From: CAZJKE01 sp964546585
GTDB lineage: Bacteria > Planctomycetota > Phycisphaerae > Phycisphaerales > SM1A02
Direction of reading: 5' to 3'
DNA: 64,000 nt
Assembly (NCBI GenBank): GCA_964546585.1
Contig: CAZJKE010000003.1
Span: 1 to 64,000, forward strand
This document shows, in pieces, positions 48,885 to 58,330 of the stretch. The notes below the pieces were generated by a model, which did no database searches, was not told where the DNA came from, and saw nothing but the letters and a program-made list of their open reading frames with translations. The position numbers and the translations under genes were made by a program. Numbering within the stretch: the stretch's first letter is position 1; the number at the start of each line of letters is the position of its first letter.

Positions 48885-49853
48885 TCAAGGCGAAGAACTG
48901 CCCACACCCCGGCGGCTGCTTGATCCCATGCGGGGGCCAACCTGATGCAGAATGGCCGCCACTTGCAGCCCAAGCAGTATCACGAGCCACATGAGGTAAA
49001 GCCAGAACATGAAAACCGGCACAAGTCCCAGAGAACCGTAGATGTGCTGCAGGGACATCGCATGGCTGAAATAGAGCCCCAGCGAAGCCCTGCCCAGGGC
49101 CAGCAGGAGACAGGCCACAAACGCCCCTGTCATGGCCGGCCCGAGGCGGATCTGGGTGCTCGGAACAAGGCGATACAGGGCCAACAGGAACACCCACGCC
49201 ATCAGAAACCCCCAGAGACTGCTGAGCGTCGCCAGCAGCCAAGCCCAACCCACCACATCCTCCAGAATAGACCCAACCGCCGCATCCACCCAGAAGGCAG
49301 CAGCGACTAACACGGGGCCGAATGTCAGCACGAACCAGTACACCGGCAGCCGACGCAACCAAGGCCGCCCACCCTTGGACCGGGCAATGACATTGAAGCT
49401 CTGTTCGATATCCACCATCAGCGACAACGCGGAATAGACCAGCACCAACACGCCGATCCAGGTCAGCGCGGCAATATTGACACCCATCCCCCTGCTGACC
49501 AGATCCTGCAACCACAGGCCCAGCGTCGATACGCTTTCTCCCTCTGAACCGCCCAATTTCACCGCGTCCAGCCCGGCCACCGAAATGGCATTGTGCAGAA
49601 AGGCCTCAAACCGGTCCTGTCCCATGATTGCACGAGCCACGCCAGCTCCCACCACCGTCACTGGCAGCATCCCAAACAAGGTGCGATAGGTCAGCGATGC
49701 GGCCATGGTCGAGGCTCGATCCTGCGACAACTGCCTCGCCCCCTCTCGCAGCAGGTGGTAACAGAATCGCACCAATCGCTCCCAGCGATTCAACTCCTCC
49801 AGCGGATCCGCCACCGCCGACTTGAGCCACGCGATACACTTTCGCACCTTCAC
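48885..49853 (-). CDS. YihY/BrkB-family inner-membrane protein
   Basis: The product (about 322 aa, GTG start at 49853; the exact start is unsure) has six membrane helices. Typical BrkB/YihY segments are RASTMAASLTYRTLFGMLPVTVVG, ALTWIGVLVLVYSALSLMVDIEQSFN and GSLGLVPVFMFWLYLMWLVILLGLQVA. The family is often mislabelled ribonuclease BN; its real role is unclear. The frame open to 49922 overlaps the divergent pseudouridine synthase start and is less likely. Confidence 0.87.
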   Translation of the reverse strand: MKVRKCIAWLKSAVADPLEELNRWERLVRFCYHLLREGARQLSQDRASTMAASLTYRTLFGMLPVTVVGAGVARAIMGQDRFEAFLHNAISVAGLDAVKLGGSEGESVSTLGLWLQDLVSRGMGVNIAALTWIGVLVLVYSALSLMVDIEQSFNVIARSKGGRPWLRRLPVYWFVLTFGPVLVAAAFWVDAAVGSILEDVVGWAWLLATLSSLWGFLMAWVFLLALYRLVPSTQIRLGPAMTGAFVACLLLALGRASLGLYFSHAMSLQHIYGSLGLVPVFMFWLYLMWLVILLGLQVAAILHQVGPRMGSSSRRGVGSSSP

Positions 49854-49872
49854 CCGAGATAGACTACCCCAG

Positions 49873-50703
49873 ATGGGATGGTCAACCCAGCAATCCGCGA
49901 ATCCCGCTGGCGACGACGCCACATCCCCCTACCGCGATGCAGCCCGCGGCCGCAGGCTTCAGCGCGTCCTCGCCGAAGGCGGCATCGCTTCACGCCGCAA
50001 GTGCGAAGCCCTGATCGAGGGCGGCAAGGTCAAGGTCAACGGCACGGTTGTGGACTTCCTCCCCGCATGGGTCGATCCGATGCAGGACCGCATCGCCGTT
50101 GAAGGCCACCGCCTCAACCTGCACGAACCCACCGTCGTGGTCATGTACTACAAGCCGCGCGATGTCGTCTGTACCACAGCAGACCCCGAGGGCCGCCGTT
50201 GTGTCACGGACATCGTCCAACATCCCAGCGGCGTCCGCATCCTCCCAGTTGGACGCTTGGACATGGAAAGCCAAGGCCTGCTTCTCCTGACCAATGATCG
50301 CAAACTCCTGCAGCAATTGACCCATCCGAGTCACGGCGTTCCAAAGATCTATGAGGTCACCGTCCGAGGCCAACTGGTACCCGAGACGCTCGAGAAACTC
50401 CGTAAGGGTGTTTATCTGAGCGATGTCCACAGCCGACACGACACCCGGAAGAGAGCGAAACGAGCGCAGATGAAGTCGGTCGAGATCGTCCACGCCAGCC
50501 GAGATCGGACGCGGCTCCGACTGGTCCTCGATGAGGGCCGCAACCGGCAAGTCCGGCGCATGTTCTCCCATGTCGGACACCCGGTGAAACGGTTGCTGCG
50601 GGTCGAGGTCGGGCCACTGCGACTGAAAGGGTTGCGGCCCGGGCAGTGGCGCGACCTGCTACCGACCGAAATTACTGCGCTTCGCCGAGCAGTTCAAGAA
50701 TGA
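49873..50703 (+). CDS. rRNA pseudouridine synthase (RsuA/RluB/RluE family)
   Basis: The 276-aa protein has an S4 RNA-binding domain (GRRLQRVLAEGGIASRRKCEALI) and the catalytic Asp in VGRLDMESQGLLLLTND, with the C-terminal RNRQVRRMF. It converts one or more uridines of ribosomal RNA to pseudouridine. Its closest match may be RluB, but the target is not certain. The last 32 bases overlap the 3' end of scpA on the opposite strand. Confidence 0.93.
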   Translation: MGWSTQQSANPAGDDATSPYRDAARGRRLQRVLAEGGIASRRKCEALIEGGKVKVNGTVVDFLPAWVDPMQDRIAVEGHRLNLHEPTVVVMYYKPRDVVCTTADPEGRRCVTDIVQHPSGVRILPVGRLDMESQGLLLLTNDRKLLQQLTHPSHGVPKIYEVTVRGQLVPETLEKLRKGVYLSDVHSRHDTRKRAKRAQMKSVEIVHASRDRTRLRLVLDEGRNRQVRRMFSHVGHPVKRLLRVEVGPLRLKGLRPGQWRDLLPTEITALRRAVQE

Positions 50704-51451
50704 TGTCCCCCCACCGCGACTCCTGCCGCACCGTCACCTTCTGCAGCCGAACCAACTCCAATGTGGCAAGAAACATGCCAACCCTTTCCGGAGCCTTGAG
50801 GCCGGTGAAAGTACCCTGAAGGGTCAGTCGACGACCTGCTTCGCGCCGCAAACGATCCAGCAAATCCTCCTGACACAAAGCGATCGGTGTGTCATCCACT
50901 TCGACGCGGTGCTCACCGAGGCGGCCAAAGTCAATGGCTGATGCAATGTGCTCATACGCATCGGCCAGATCCATCAGATGCACATCCTCAAGGTCGAGCT
51001 CGATTCCTTCGCTCGGAGAAGTCTCTTCCTGCTCACCGGGCGCTGCACGCACTGGGAACCGCCGCATCGCTTCTTCTCGCCGCTTGTCCAATGCCTCGGA
51101 CGCAGTTCGATACCGTTGAAATGCCAGCAACTGCCGAATCAGATCACTTCGAGGATCGCCCGAAGCATCATCTGCGCTGTCGGCGCCCTCCTCGGGCACC
51201 GCGTCCTCCGGTGGAACGAGCGACCGAGATTTGATTTCGACCAGCGTCGCGGCCATGACGAGAAACTCGCCAGCCATTTCGACATCGACTGTCGCGGCCT
51301 GCTGAAGGGTTGTGAGGTAGGCGTCCGTGATCGTGGCGATCGGGATGTCGTGGATATCCACCTCAGCCCGCCGAACCAGATACAACAGCAGATCCAGTGG
51401 ACCGTCAAAGGCATCGAGCGAGATTCGAAACTGTTCCTGCTGTATCGACAT
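50672..51451 (-). CDS. scpA: segregation and condensation protein A
   Basis: The 259-aa kleisin has the N-terminal RISLDAFDGPLDLLLYLVRRAEVDIHDIPI motif, a middle acidic linker, and a C-terminal winged-helix ending RWGDIILELLGEAQ. ScpA joins Smc and ScpB in the condensin that organises chromosomes. The start MSIQQEQ is 51451; an open frame to 51976 is antisense to kdsD. scpB is not next to it, though it often is. Confidence 0.95.
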   Translation of the reverse strand: MSIQQEQFRISLDAFDGPLDLLLYLVRRAEVDIHDIPIATITDAYLTTLQQAATVDVEMAGEFLVMAATLVEIKSRSLVPPEDAVPEEGADSADDASGDPRSDLIRQLLAFQRYRTASEALDKRREEAMRRFPVRAAPGEQEETSPSEGIELDLEDVHLMDLADAYEHIASAIDFGRLGEHRVEVDDTPIALCQEDLLDRLRREAGRRLTLQGTFTGLKAPERVGMFLATLELVRLQKVTVRQESRWGDIILELLGEAQ

Positions 51452-51499
51452 GGCCTTGCGAAGGGGCCTTATTCCCCCCCGCTCTCCACGAGAGGTACA

Positions 51500-52570
51500 A
51501 TGCCCATCATAGGTTCCATGGATACGACACGCCCACCGGAGAAACGGCAAACGGACGCCGAGACGGACCTTCTTCACGACTCGCTCGTCGCGGAAGCCGA
51601 GGCCATCCTGTCGGTTGCGCGGCAGTTGAAGGACAATCCCGCTGTGGCCACCGCCTGGGAGAGAGCCCTCGATCTGCTCTGCGATTGTGATGGGCATGTC
51701 GTATTCAGCGGAATGGGCAAGACCGGACTGATCGGCGGCAAACTCTCCGCGACTTTTTCCAGCCTCGGCCAGCCCTCCCATGTCGTTCACCCGGCGGAAG
51801 CGGTTCACGGCGATCTCGGCTCCATTCGGAGAGACGATGTCGTCGTCCTCATGAGTTATTCCGGGACGACGGAAGAGGTCCTCAACTTGGCCGCCCTGCT
51901 CAGAACAGATGGCATCCCTCGCATTAGCATCTCCTCCGACGACTCCACGCCGCTGGCGCGGCTTTGCGATGTCCATCTCGCCATAGGATCACTGACCGAG
52001 GCATGCCCATTGAATCTGGCGCCGACTGCATCGACCACCGCCACGCTCGCAATCGGCGACGCTTTGGCACTGGCCCTTTCCCGAAGGCGTAACTTCACCG
52101 CAGACGACTTCCATAAGCATCATCCCGGGGGCATGCTTGGCACCGGGCTCCGCACGATCACCGAGGTGCTCAGGCTCCGCGTGGGCGAAAACCTGCCGGT
52201 TGTCTCCGACACTTTGAGCGTTAGCGAAGCACTGTGGCAGGCTCGCCCCGAGCCAGACAGCGATGGTCGGCCGACCCGGCGAGCAGGCGCCATCCTCCTG
52301 ATCGACGATGGCGGACGACTGACCGGCATCTTCACCGACGGCGATCTTCGAAGGTTGGTCATCGAAGACGCAGACGCCATGAAGCGACCGGTTGCAGCGG
52401 TGGCCACGAGCAATCCTCGGAGATTGCTCGCCTCAGCGCTCGTCCGGGATGCCCGGCAACTTGTCGCAGAACATCGCGTGGACGAGATTCCCGTGGTAGA
52501 CGACGACAATCGTCCCATCGGCATGATCGATGTGCAGGATCTCATTGCCCTCAAGGTTGTAACGGAGTAG
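51500..52570 (+). CDS. kdsD: arabinose-5-phosphate isomerase
   Basis: The 356-aa protein has a SIS domain (FSGMGKTGLIGGKLSATFSSLG, SYSGTTEEVLNL) and two CBS domains, the usual KdsD/KpsF layout. It makes arabinose-5-phosphate, the KdsA substrate. The DFHKHHPGGMLGT segment is typical of the family. The ATG at 51500 has AGAGG; 51518 is an alternative. Its downstream neighbours are the HslV-like peptidase and kdsC. Confidence 0.95.
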   Translation: MPIIGSMDTTRPPEKRQTDAETDLLHDSLVAEAEAILSVARQLKDNPAVATAWERALDLLCDCDGHVVFSGMGKTGLIGGKLSATFSSLGQPSHVVHPAEAVHGDLGSIRRDDVVVLMSYSGTTEEVLNLAALLRTDGIPRISISSDDSTPLARLCDVHLAIGSLTEACPLNLAPTASTTATLAIGDALALALSRRRNFTADDFHKHHPGGMLGTGLRTITEVLRLRVGENLPVVSDTLSVSEALWQARPEPDSDGRPTRRAGAILLIDDGGRLTGIFTDGDLRRLVIEDADAMKRPVAAVATSNPRRLLASALVRDARQLVAEHRVDEIPVVDDDNRPIGMIDVQDLIALKVVTE

Positions 52571-52572
52571 CC

Positions 52573-53142
52573 ATGTCGATCATTCTCGCTATTCGCAAGG
52601 ACCACCGGCTCGTCATGGCAGGTGACACACTGACGAGTTTCGGTGACTCCGGCAGCGTGCCACAGGACAACGCGCGGGCAAGCAAGATCGGACGCATCGG
52701 TGACTCGCTGGTTGGAGGTGCTGGATGGGCTGTCTACGACGACATCCTCGCTGACTTCCTGTCCACACGCCCAACACCCGACCTCTCCAGTTCGCGAAAG
52801 ATCTTCTCGTTCTTTCTGGAGTTCTGGCGGGCACTTCGGGACAGTTACACGTTCGTGAACGATCAGGCCGTGTCACGAGAGACGCCGTTCAGCGACCTCG
52901 ACTCTACATTCCTCATCGCCAACGCCGGCGGCATCTTCACCGTTGCCTCCGATCTTGGAGTAACGCCCTTGAACCGCTACTACGCCATCGGCTCAGGTGC
53001 GGAATATGCCATGGGTGTGCTGTACACCATGTACGAACGCACTGAAGACATCGAGAGCCTGGCCACCGACGCTGCAAACGCCGCCATCGCAATGAATCTG
53101 CAGTGCGGCGGCACGGTCGATCTTCTGCAATTGACGCTTTGA
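52573..53142 (+). CDS. HslV/proteasome-like Ntn-hydrolase
   Basis: The 189-aa product matches HslV in its fold and key positions: the N-terminal strand SIILAIRKDHRLVMAGDT, a Lys in DNARASKIGRI at the catalytic position and YAIGSGAEYAMGVL. The nucleophile after Met removal would be Ser instead of the usual Thr; CodW of Bacillus is a known precedent. No HslU ATPase gene is adjacent. It lies between kdsD and kdsC, with its start two bases after the kdsD stop, so it might be tied to the KDO set or only cotranscribed with it. Confidence 0.75.
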   Translation: MSIILAIRKDHRLVMAGDTLTSFGDSGSVPQDNARASKIGRIGDSLVGGAGWAVYDDILADFLSTRPTPDLSSSRKIFSFFLEFWRALRDSYTFVNDQAVSRETPFSDLDSTFLIANAGGIFTVASDLGVTPLNRYYAIGSGAEYAMGVLYTMYERTEDIESLATDAANAAIAMNLQCGGTVDLLQLTL

Positions 53143-53154
53143 GGAACAGGCACG

Positions 53155-53682
53155 ATGGCAGCACTACCCCAGCCGATTCACCTGCTCGCCCTCGATGTTG
53201 ATGGCGTCTTGACGGATGGAACCATTCGACTTGACGGCGATAGTGAAACAAAGCAGTTCCATGTTCAGGACGGGTTGGGGATTTCGTTGTGGCAGCGAGC
53301 CGGCGGAACCACGGCGCTGATTAGCGGCCGATCGTCAACTGTCGTCGAACGCCGCGCCGAAGAACTTGGCATCCAATATGTCGCGCAAGGTTCGAAAGAC
53401 AAAGTTGCCGCCCTCTCGGAGATTCTTGCCTCTGTCGGCTCTACGCCCGAACAGACAGCGTTCGTCGGCGACGATCTGGTCGACCTCGACGCATTCCGTT
53501 TCGCCGGGTACGCCATCGCAGTGGCCGACGCGGCAGCGGAAGTGCGATCTGCCGCCGACTGGACGACGCCGCGAGCAGGTGGCCACGGCGCGGTACGAGA
53601 TGCGGTCGAACACCTCATGAAGGCCATGGGGACATGGGAAGAGACAATCGCATCATTTGACCGGGAGACACTGAACCAATGA
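53155..53682 (+). CDS. kdsC: KDO-8-phosphate phosphatase
   Basis: The 175-aa HAD enzyme has the nucleophile and acid in LDVDGVLTDG, a Ser/Arg motif ISGRSS, a Lys in GSKDKVAAL and the acidic end FVGDDLVDLDAF. It removes phosphate from KDO-8-P to give free KDO. Its stop overlaps the LptC/LptA-like gene by ATGA, so both LPS genes are made together. Confidence 0.95.
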   Translation: MAALPQPIHLLALDVDGVLTDGTIRLDGDSETKQFHVQDGLGISLWQRAGGTTALISGRSSTVVERRAEELGIQYVAQGSKDKVAALSEILASVGSTPEQTAFVGDDLVDLDAFRFAGYAIAVADAAAEVRSAADWTTPRAGGHGAVRDAVEHLMKAMGTWEETIASFDRETLNQ

Positions 53683-56606
53683 TCGAACGGGGCAAAGGGC
53701 ATGCGGGCCGAAAGACAATCTGGTTGCTCGGCGGGGCGAGCGCCATCGTCTCTGCACTGGTACTGGCACTGCTGTTGGCAGTTTCCGATTCCGATGCACC
53801 GACGCAGGAGCGGCACCTCGATGAGGTCATCGATCTGCTGGCCGACACCAAGGATGCTGATCGGGGCGCCGGGAGCGATGCGGGCGACCTCGGGATCACG
53901 CTGCCCGAAGGCGGATGGGTCCAGAAGACCGGCCGCGACGGTCAGTTGGAACAGCAATACAGGTGTGATTCGCTCGACCCCGATCCCCCCGGTCTCCCTG
54001 ACGGATGGATTGAAATGGGCCTCCCGGAGGTGGAGTTGTTTCTGTCCGACGATCGCGTCGTGACGATTCGTGGCGATCGGGCCATTGCAAATGCGCCGAA
54101 ACGAATTCTGGAATCAGGGGAAATCGCCGGACATGTCGTCATTCGGCTCTTTGAAACACAGGGGCGACGCGTCGATCCGGACTTTGATGAACCTTCCATG
54201 GTGATGACGACACCGCAAGCAAGTTTTGACAACTTCCTCGGCGAAATTACATGTGAGGGCGATGTCCAGATCGTTACGCAGACCGAGGAGATAACCGGAC
54301 GCCGCCTGACATTGCGATTCAACGATCGCGACGAGCGCATCGAGTACCTGCAACTCGCGGAACTCGATCAGGTGCTCCTCTACCCGGAAGCGGCTGATCG
54401 ATCCTCGCCATCAATGCCGAAGGTGCGGCCCGCAGCGAGGCGAAGGTCGTTGGACCGAACCCGCGGCCGCCTCGTCAGCACGGCGGCAATTGCCTCGCCC
54501 ACGCAACACTACATCATCACGTTGTTGGACGATGTCCAAGTGCAACAGGGTGAACTGGGCAGTGGCAGAACCGCCAGTGGCGATCGAATGACCATCGCGT
54601 TTTCGATGGAGAGCGATGCCATCAGTCGCAGTAGCCGCGCAGGATTCGGTGGCATCCAATCCATCATCATCACAAGTGCAATCGCAGCAGTGGAGACACC
54701 TCTGGATCAGTCGCCGGTCCGCATGACCTGTCAAGGCGGCCTGACCATGGTGCCGCTGGACGATGCGTCACTCATGCCGACATCACCGACGGAGACAAGA
54801 GTAGAACTCTTCGGAAGTCCAGTAACTGTCAGAGATGGCGGGGAGTCTTTTTCCGCAAGCGCCGCAATGCTCCATTACGAAGTGCAGCAGGATCGCGTTG
54901 ATCTCCATGCCGACACCACATATCCCGCGCAGTTGCACTCCGATGAACTTCGAGCATCCGGAGAACACCTCTGGCTGGCTCGGACTGAAGGTCGCGGAGG
55001 ATTCAACGGCCCCGGCGACATGGAGTTGCGACAATCCGGCAAGAAAGAATCGAGCCCTGCGCCGGTGGACATGGTCATTACATGGGAGCAAGGCGTTGAT
55101 CTATCCTTTGCCCCGGGGGCCGGAAGATCGGACAGCCCTCTGGAACGTGTGATTTGCCGAGGTGATGTCGCACTGAAGAGCGATACCGGAAGCGTTGATT
55201 GCACCGAACTTGATGTGCACTTCCAGCAAGGTGTCGATGGGTCATCCGTACCGAAACTTGCCGTAGCCACCGGTGATGTGAAAGCCATCAATGGCGGCCA
55301 GACACTGTGGGCCAACCGCGCGGAAGTGTTCTTTCTGGAGGACAACGAAGCACCGGCCGATGATGCATCGCCGTTGGGTGGACAACTGCGGGCTGATCGG
55401 ATGTCGGCCACCGGTGATGTGCAGGTTCTCCTGAGCGACGGCGGGCGGGCATTCTGCGATGCGCTGCAAGGCGACGCGGGACAGGAAGCCGCCGTCCTGC
55501 AGGGTGATGTCGTCATTGCCTACGAACGCATGCTTATTGATCGGGGGGAAAAAGCCACCCTTCACCTTGACCGCTCAGCAGGCACGGGGAACTGGAGCGG
55601 TGCCGGGCAGGCTCGCTTCCTTCAGGAAGCCATTGACGTGTCCAGCGATAACCGGATCGACAGGCCCGTGCTGAGCAATGAAGACGATGAACCAGAACAC
55701 CAACAGGTCACTTTGCGTGCCAACTGGGACTCGTCAATGGCTATTGACAGCATGTTCAATGACGAGGCCGGTGCGCTGGACCTCGAAGGCGATGTCATCG
55801 TGCAATCCCGCCGATCACCGCTTGACCTGAGCGCCATGCAGGGCGATGACCTGCGACTGGAATTCGCCAACCTCCCAGCCAATGCGGAGGACGATTCCCC
55901 CCGCCGCCGCCTCGATCAGCTGATCGCTCGCGGTGATGCGAAAATCGAACACCGCCTCTGGGAAACAGCCGCCCATGAAGGCAAACCGGTCGTGTACTAC
56001 GTCGCCGGGCAACATGTGGAGTTTGAGGAGCCAACGGGCGAAGCGATTGTCGTCGGCGACGGCGAACTGGTTCTTCGCGATCCGCGGCCGCTGGAAAAAT
56101 CCGACCATCGCTCCCCGTTGGCGGGCCGGGGAACGACCCGGTTTACATGGACCGGTGAACTTCAAACGATCCGCATTGATGAACGCCTCTACCGCATCGA
56201 AATGGAGGGCGATGTCGAGATGCTCCACAAGGGACTCGACGGCTCAGTGGGCATGCTGACAGCAGACAGGATGGAGGCTCTTGCGGTGGATGTGCAGCCG
56301 TACTCGCCCAATGCAAGACGAGGCGAGGCCAATCTTGCACTGGCAGGCATGGACCTCCAACAGTTGATCGCCGACGGCAGCGTGTATGTCGCTACACCGA
56401 CACGGCGGATTGACTGCGATACCTTCGACTACGACCTTCGTACCGGCGTTGCATCGGTGGTCGCCAAACCGAATCGGACGGTGTCGGTGGTAACCGAAGG
56501 GAGCCCCTATCCAGTTCGGGCCAGGAGTGTCATCTGGAACATGGATCCGAGTATCGACACGATCACGATCCAAGACCTTCGCGGGACGGGCCCCGGGAGA
56601 ATGTAG
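53679..56606 (+). CDS. LptC/LptA(OstA)-like LPS transport protein, very large
   Basis: The 975-aa product has one N-terminal membrane helix (about residues 12-35) and a large periplasmic part. Residues about 80-170 resemble LptC (GLPEVELFLSDDRVVTIRGDRA, ESGEIAGHVVIRLFE). Repeated OstA/LptA-type segments then follow, such as GEITCEGDVQIVTQTEEITG, VDCTELDVHF, RADRMSATGDVQVL and MEGDVEMLHKGLDG. Typical LptC is about 190 residues and LptA about 180, so this may be a fused LptC plus a bridge of several LptA-like units. It is coupled to kdsC. The repeats suggest but do not prove a bridge. Confidence 0.8.
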   Translation: MIERGKGHAGRKTIWLLGGASAIVSALVLALLLAVSDSDAPTQERHLDEVIDLLADTKDADRGAGSDAGDLGITLPEGGWVQKTGRDGQLEQQYRCDSLDPDPPGLPDGWIEMGLPEVELFLSDDRVVTIRGDRAIANAPKRILESGEIAGHVVIRLFETQGRRVDPDFDEPSMVMTTPQASFDNFLGEITCEGDVQIVTQTEEITGRRLTLRFNDRDERIEYLQLAELDQVLLYPEAADRSSPSMPKVRPAARRRSLDRTRGRLVSTAAIASPTQHYIITLLDDVQVQQGELGSGRTASGDRMTIAFSMESDAISRSSRAGFGGIQSIIITSAIAAVETPLDQSPVRMTCQGGLTMVPLDDASLMPTSPTETRVELFGSPVTVRDGGESFSASAAMLHYEVQQDRVDLHADTTYPAQLHSDELRASGEHLWLARTEGRGGFNGPGDMELRQSGKKESSPAPVDMVITWEQGVDLSFAPGAGRSDSPLERVICRGDVALKSDTGSVDCTELDVHFQQGVDGSSVPKLAVATGDVKAINGGQTLWANRAEVFFLEDNEAPADDASPLGGQLRADRMSATGDVQVLLSDGGRAFCDALQGDAGQEAAVLQGDVVIAYERMLIDRGEKATLHLDRSAGTGNWSGAGQARFLQEAIDVSSDNRIDRPVLSNEDDEPEHQQVTLRANWDSSMAIDSMFNDEAGALDLEGDVIVQSRRSPLDLSAMQGDDLRLEFANLPANAEDDSPRRRLDQLIARGDAKIEHRLWETAAHEGKPVVYYVAGQHVEFEEPTGEAIVVGDGELVLRDPRPLEKSDHRSPLAGRGTTRFTWTGELQTIRIDERLYRIEMEGDVEMLHKGLDGSVGMLTADRMEALAVDVQPYSPNARRGEANLALAGMDLQQLIADGSVYVATPTRRIDCDTFDYDLRTGVASVVAKPNRTVSVVTEGSPYPVRARSVIWNMDPSIDTITIQDLRGTGPGRM

Positions 56607-56638
56607 GAGCCGCGGGCGACCAGTGATACACTGGCCCG

Positions 56639-57190
56639 ATGACCATGACAATCGACCACCCGGCAATTGCGAGACTTCGAAGCGGCCTCCCCGACCTTGC
56701 GCTGCGAGGAACGGAATTTCGGCGGCGTGCGACCGTCGTTGCAGATCCCAAGGATGCCCATCAGGTGCTGCGTTTTCTTCGCGAAGACAAGGAATGCGAC
56801 TTCGACTTTCTGGTAGATGTGGTCGGCATGGACTATCTGGACTATCCGGCAAGAATGCCGGGGCGATTTGCCGTCGCATGGCTGCTTGCGAACACCGAGA
56901 CAGCCACCCGCATCATCGTCAAGACATTTCTGGATCCATCGATGGACACATCCGGGATCGATGAGGACCCTGCGCTAGTCGTCGACTCTGCCACCGATAT
57001 CTGGCCCGGCGCCGAGTGGCGGGAGCGCGAAGTGTTTGACATGTACGGGATCAGGTTTCAAAACCACCCCGACCTGCGACGGATCCTGCTCTGGAAGGAT
57101 TACCCCGCGTTTCCTCTTCGTAAGGATTACCCGCTTCGCGGCCGCGGCGAGCGAACAAACTACGCCGTTGTCGATCGAGACGGGGCATAG
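56639..57190 (+). CDS. nuoC: NADH-quinone oxidoreductase subunit C
   Basis: The 183-aa NuoC has FLVDVVGMDYLDYP, the signature ERVFD-type EREVFDMYGIRFQNHPDLRRILL and the conserved end KDYPLRGRGERTNY. NuoC forms the peripheral arm of complex I. It stands alone: other nuo genes, except nuoB at 47768, are not in the window. ATG 56645 is an alternative. The 3' end overlaps queD on the opposite strand by 31 bases. Confidence 0.93.
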   Translation: MTMTIDHPAIARLRSGLPDLALRGTEFRRRATVVADPKDAHQVLRFLREDKECDFDFLVDVVGMDYLDYPARMPGRFAVAWLLANTETATRIIVKTFLDPSMDTSGIDEDPALVVDSATDIWPGAEWREREVFDMYGIRFQNHPDLRRILLWKDYPAFPLRKDYPLRGRGERTNYAVVDRDGA

Positions 57191-57546
57191 ACGCACCGGG
57201 TCGTGCAGGTTTCCTCCACGGCGACGTCCGCGAGCAACGGAAGGTCGCCGACAACGCGATCCCAGATCCACTTCGCCAGACACTCACTGGTCGGGTTTTC
57301 CAGCCCTTCAATATCGTTCAGGCACCGATGATCCAACTGGTCTTCGACCTGTCGAGTCACCTTGCTGATTTCCCCAAAGTCCATGACACAGCCCGTCATC
57401 GGATCCACATCACCGATCAGCCCTACGCGAACCTGGTAAGAATGGCCGTGCAACCTGCGGCATTTGTGGCCTTCTGGAAAACCAGGCAGCCAGTGCGCTG
57501 CTTCGAATCGGAACATCTTTTCCAGTCGCATCGACATGAGTGACAT
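57160..57546 (-). CDS. queD: 6-carboxy-5,6,7,8-tetrahydropterin synthase
   Basis: The 128-aa product has zinc His residues in RFEAAHWLPG and LHGHSYQV, the catalytic Cys in HKCRRLHGHSY and acid/His residues in LDHRCLND and NPTSECLAKWIW. QueD makes CPH4 in queuosine synthesis. It lacks a clear ribosome binding site, and the first six residues hold three Met, so the exact start is open. It is downstream of queE with 31 bases between. Confidence 0.92.
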   Translation of the reverse strand: MSLMSMRLEKMFRFEAAHWLPGFPEGHKCRRLHGHSYQVRVGLIGDVDPMTGCVMDFGEISKVTRQVEDQLDHRCLNDIEGLENPTSECLAKWIWDRVVGDLPLLADVAVEETCTTRCVYAPSRSTTA

Positions 57547-57577
57547 GATACGCAGTGGTGTCTGAGACCGTCCGCCG

Positions 57578-58261
57578 CTACCGCCCTCGCTCCTGAGGTT
57601 CCCAAATCACTTTGTGTATCTGCAGTTGCAGCCGGGCGGGTGTCTTGGTCTCCAGCAACCACGCTGCCAACTCGGAGGGCGGAAGACCGTCGCATCCCGC
57701 AACTTCACACGCTGCTTGGGGCGAGACCGGCGCGAACAACACGGCACCTGCACGTTTCGCCAGACTGTGTTGCGATACGAATCCGGCGGCCCAATCAAAA
57801 TCCTCGCGATCCGTGATGACGAATTTCACCTCATCTCGCTCCGTCAGGACATCCAAATTGCGCAGATCGAATGACGCCCCTTCGCCGCTGCCTGGAGTCT
57901 TGATGTCAACAATGCGATGTACACGCTCGTCGACCTCGCTGATGACGCAGGACCCAGAAGTCTCCAGCAGGACCGTCCAGCCAAGGTCGCAGAACCGCCG
58001 CATCAGCTCATGACATCCGTTCTGAAGAAGAGGCTCGCCGCCGGTGACCTGCACGAGTGTTCCGCCGAGTTGCTGCGCCTCCTCAACAATGGACTCCAGC
58101 GACATGGATTGACCGCCGGAAAAAGCGAATGCAGAGTCGCAGTAGGCACACCGCAGATGACAACCCGCCAGCCGAACGAAGATGCACGGAAGGCCGGCCC
58201 AAGTGGATTCCCCTTGGATTGAGTTGTAGATTTCGCTGATGGAGAGTCGGTCGTTGTTCAT
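57578..58261 (-). CDS. queE: 7-carboxy-7-deazaguanine synthase (radical SAM)
   Basis: The 227-aa product has the radical SAM cluster motif CHLRCAYC, preceded by IYNSIQGESTWAGLPCIFVRLAG, and the SAM-binding VTGGEPLLQ. QueE forms the deazaguanine ring from CPH4. It is directly upstream of queD on the same strand. gluQ at 39332 acts on the final base. Confidence 0.95.
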   Translation of the reverse strand: MNNDRLSISEIYNSIQGESTWAGLPCIFVRLAGCHLRCAYCDSAFAFSGGQSMSLESIVEEAQQLGGTLVQVTGGEPLLQNGCHELMRRFCDLGWTVLLETSGSCVISEVDERVHRIVDIKTPGSGEGASFDLRNLDVLTERDEVKFVITDREDFDWAAGFVSQHSLAKRAGAVLFAPVSPQAACEVAGCDGLPPSELAAWLLETKTPARLQLQIHKVIWEPQERGR

Positions 58262-58330
58262 GGGGAAGCGGGATTCTACCCCCGGTAGTCACCGCCGCAC
58301 GGTACTGGTATCCTCCCCGTCCCTCGATGC

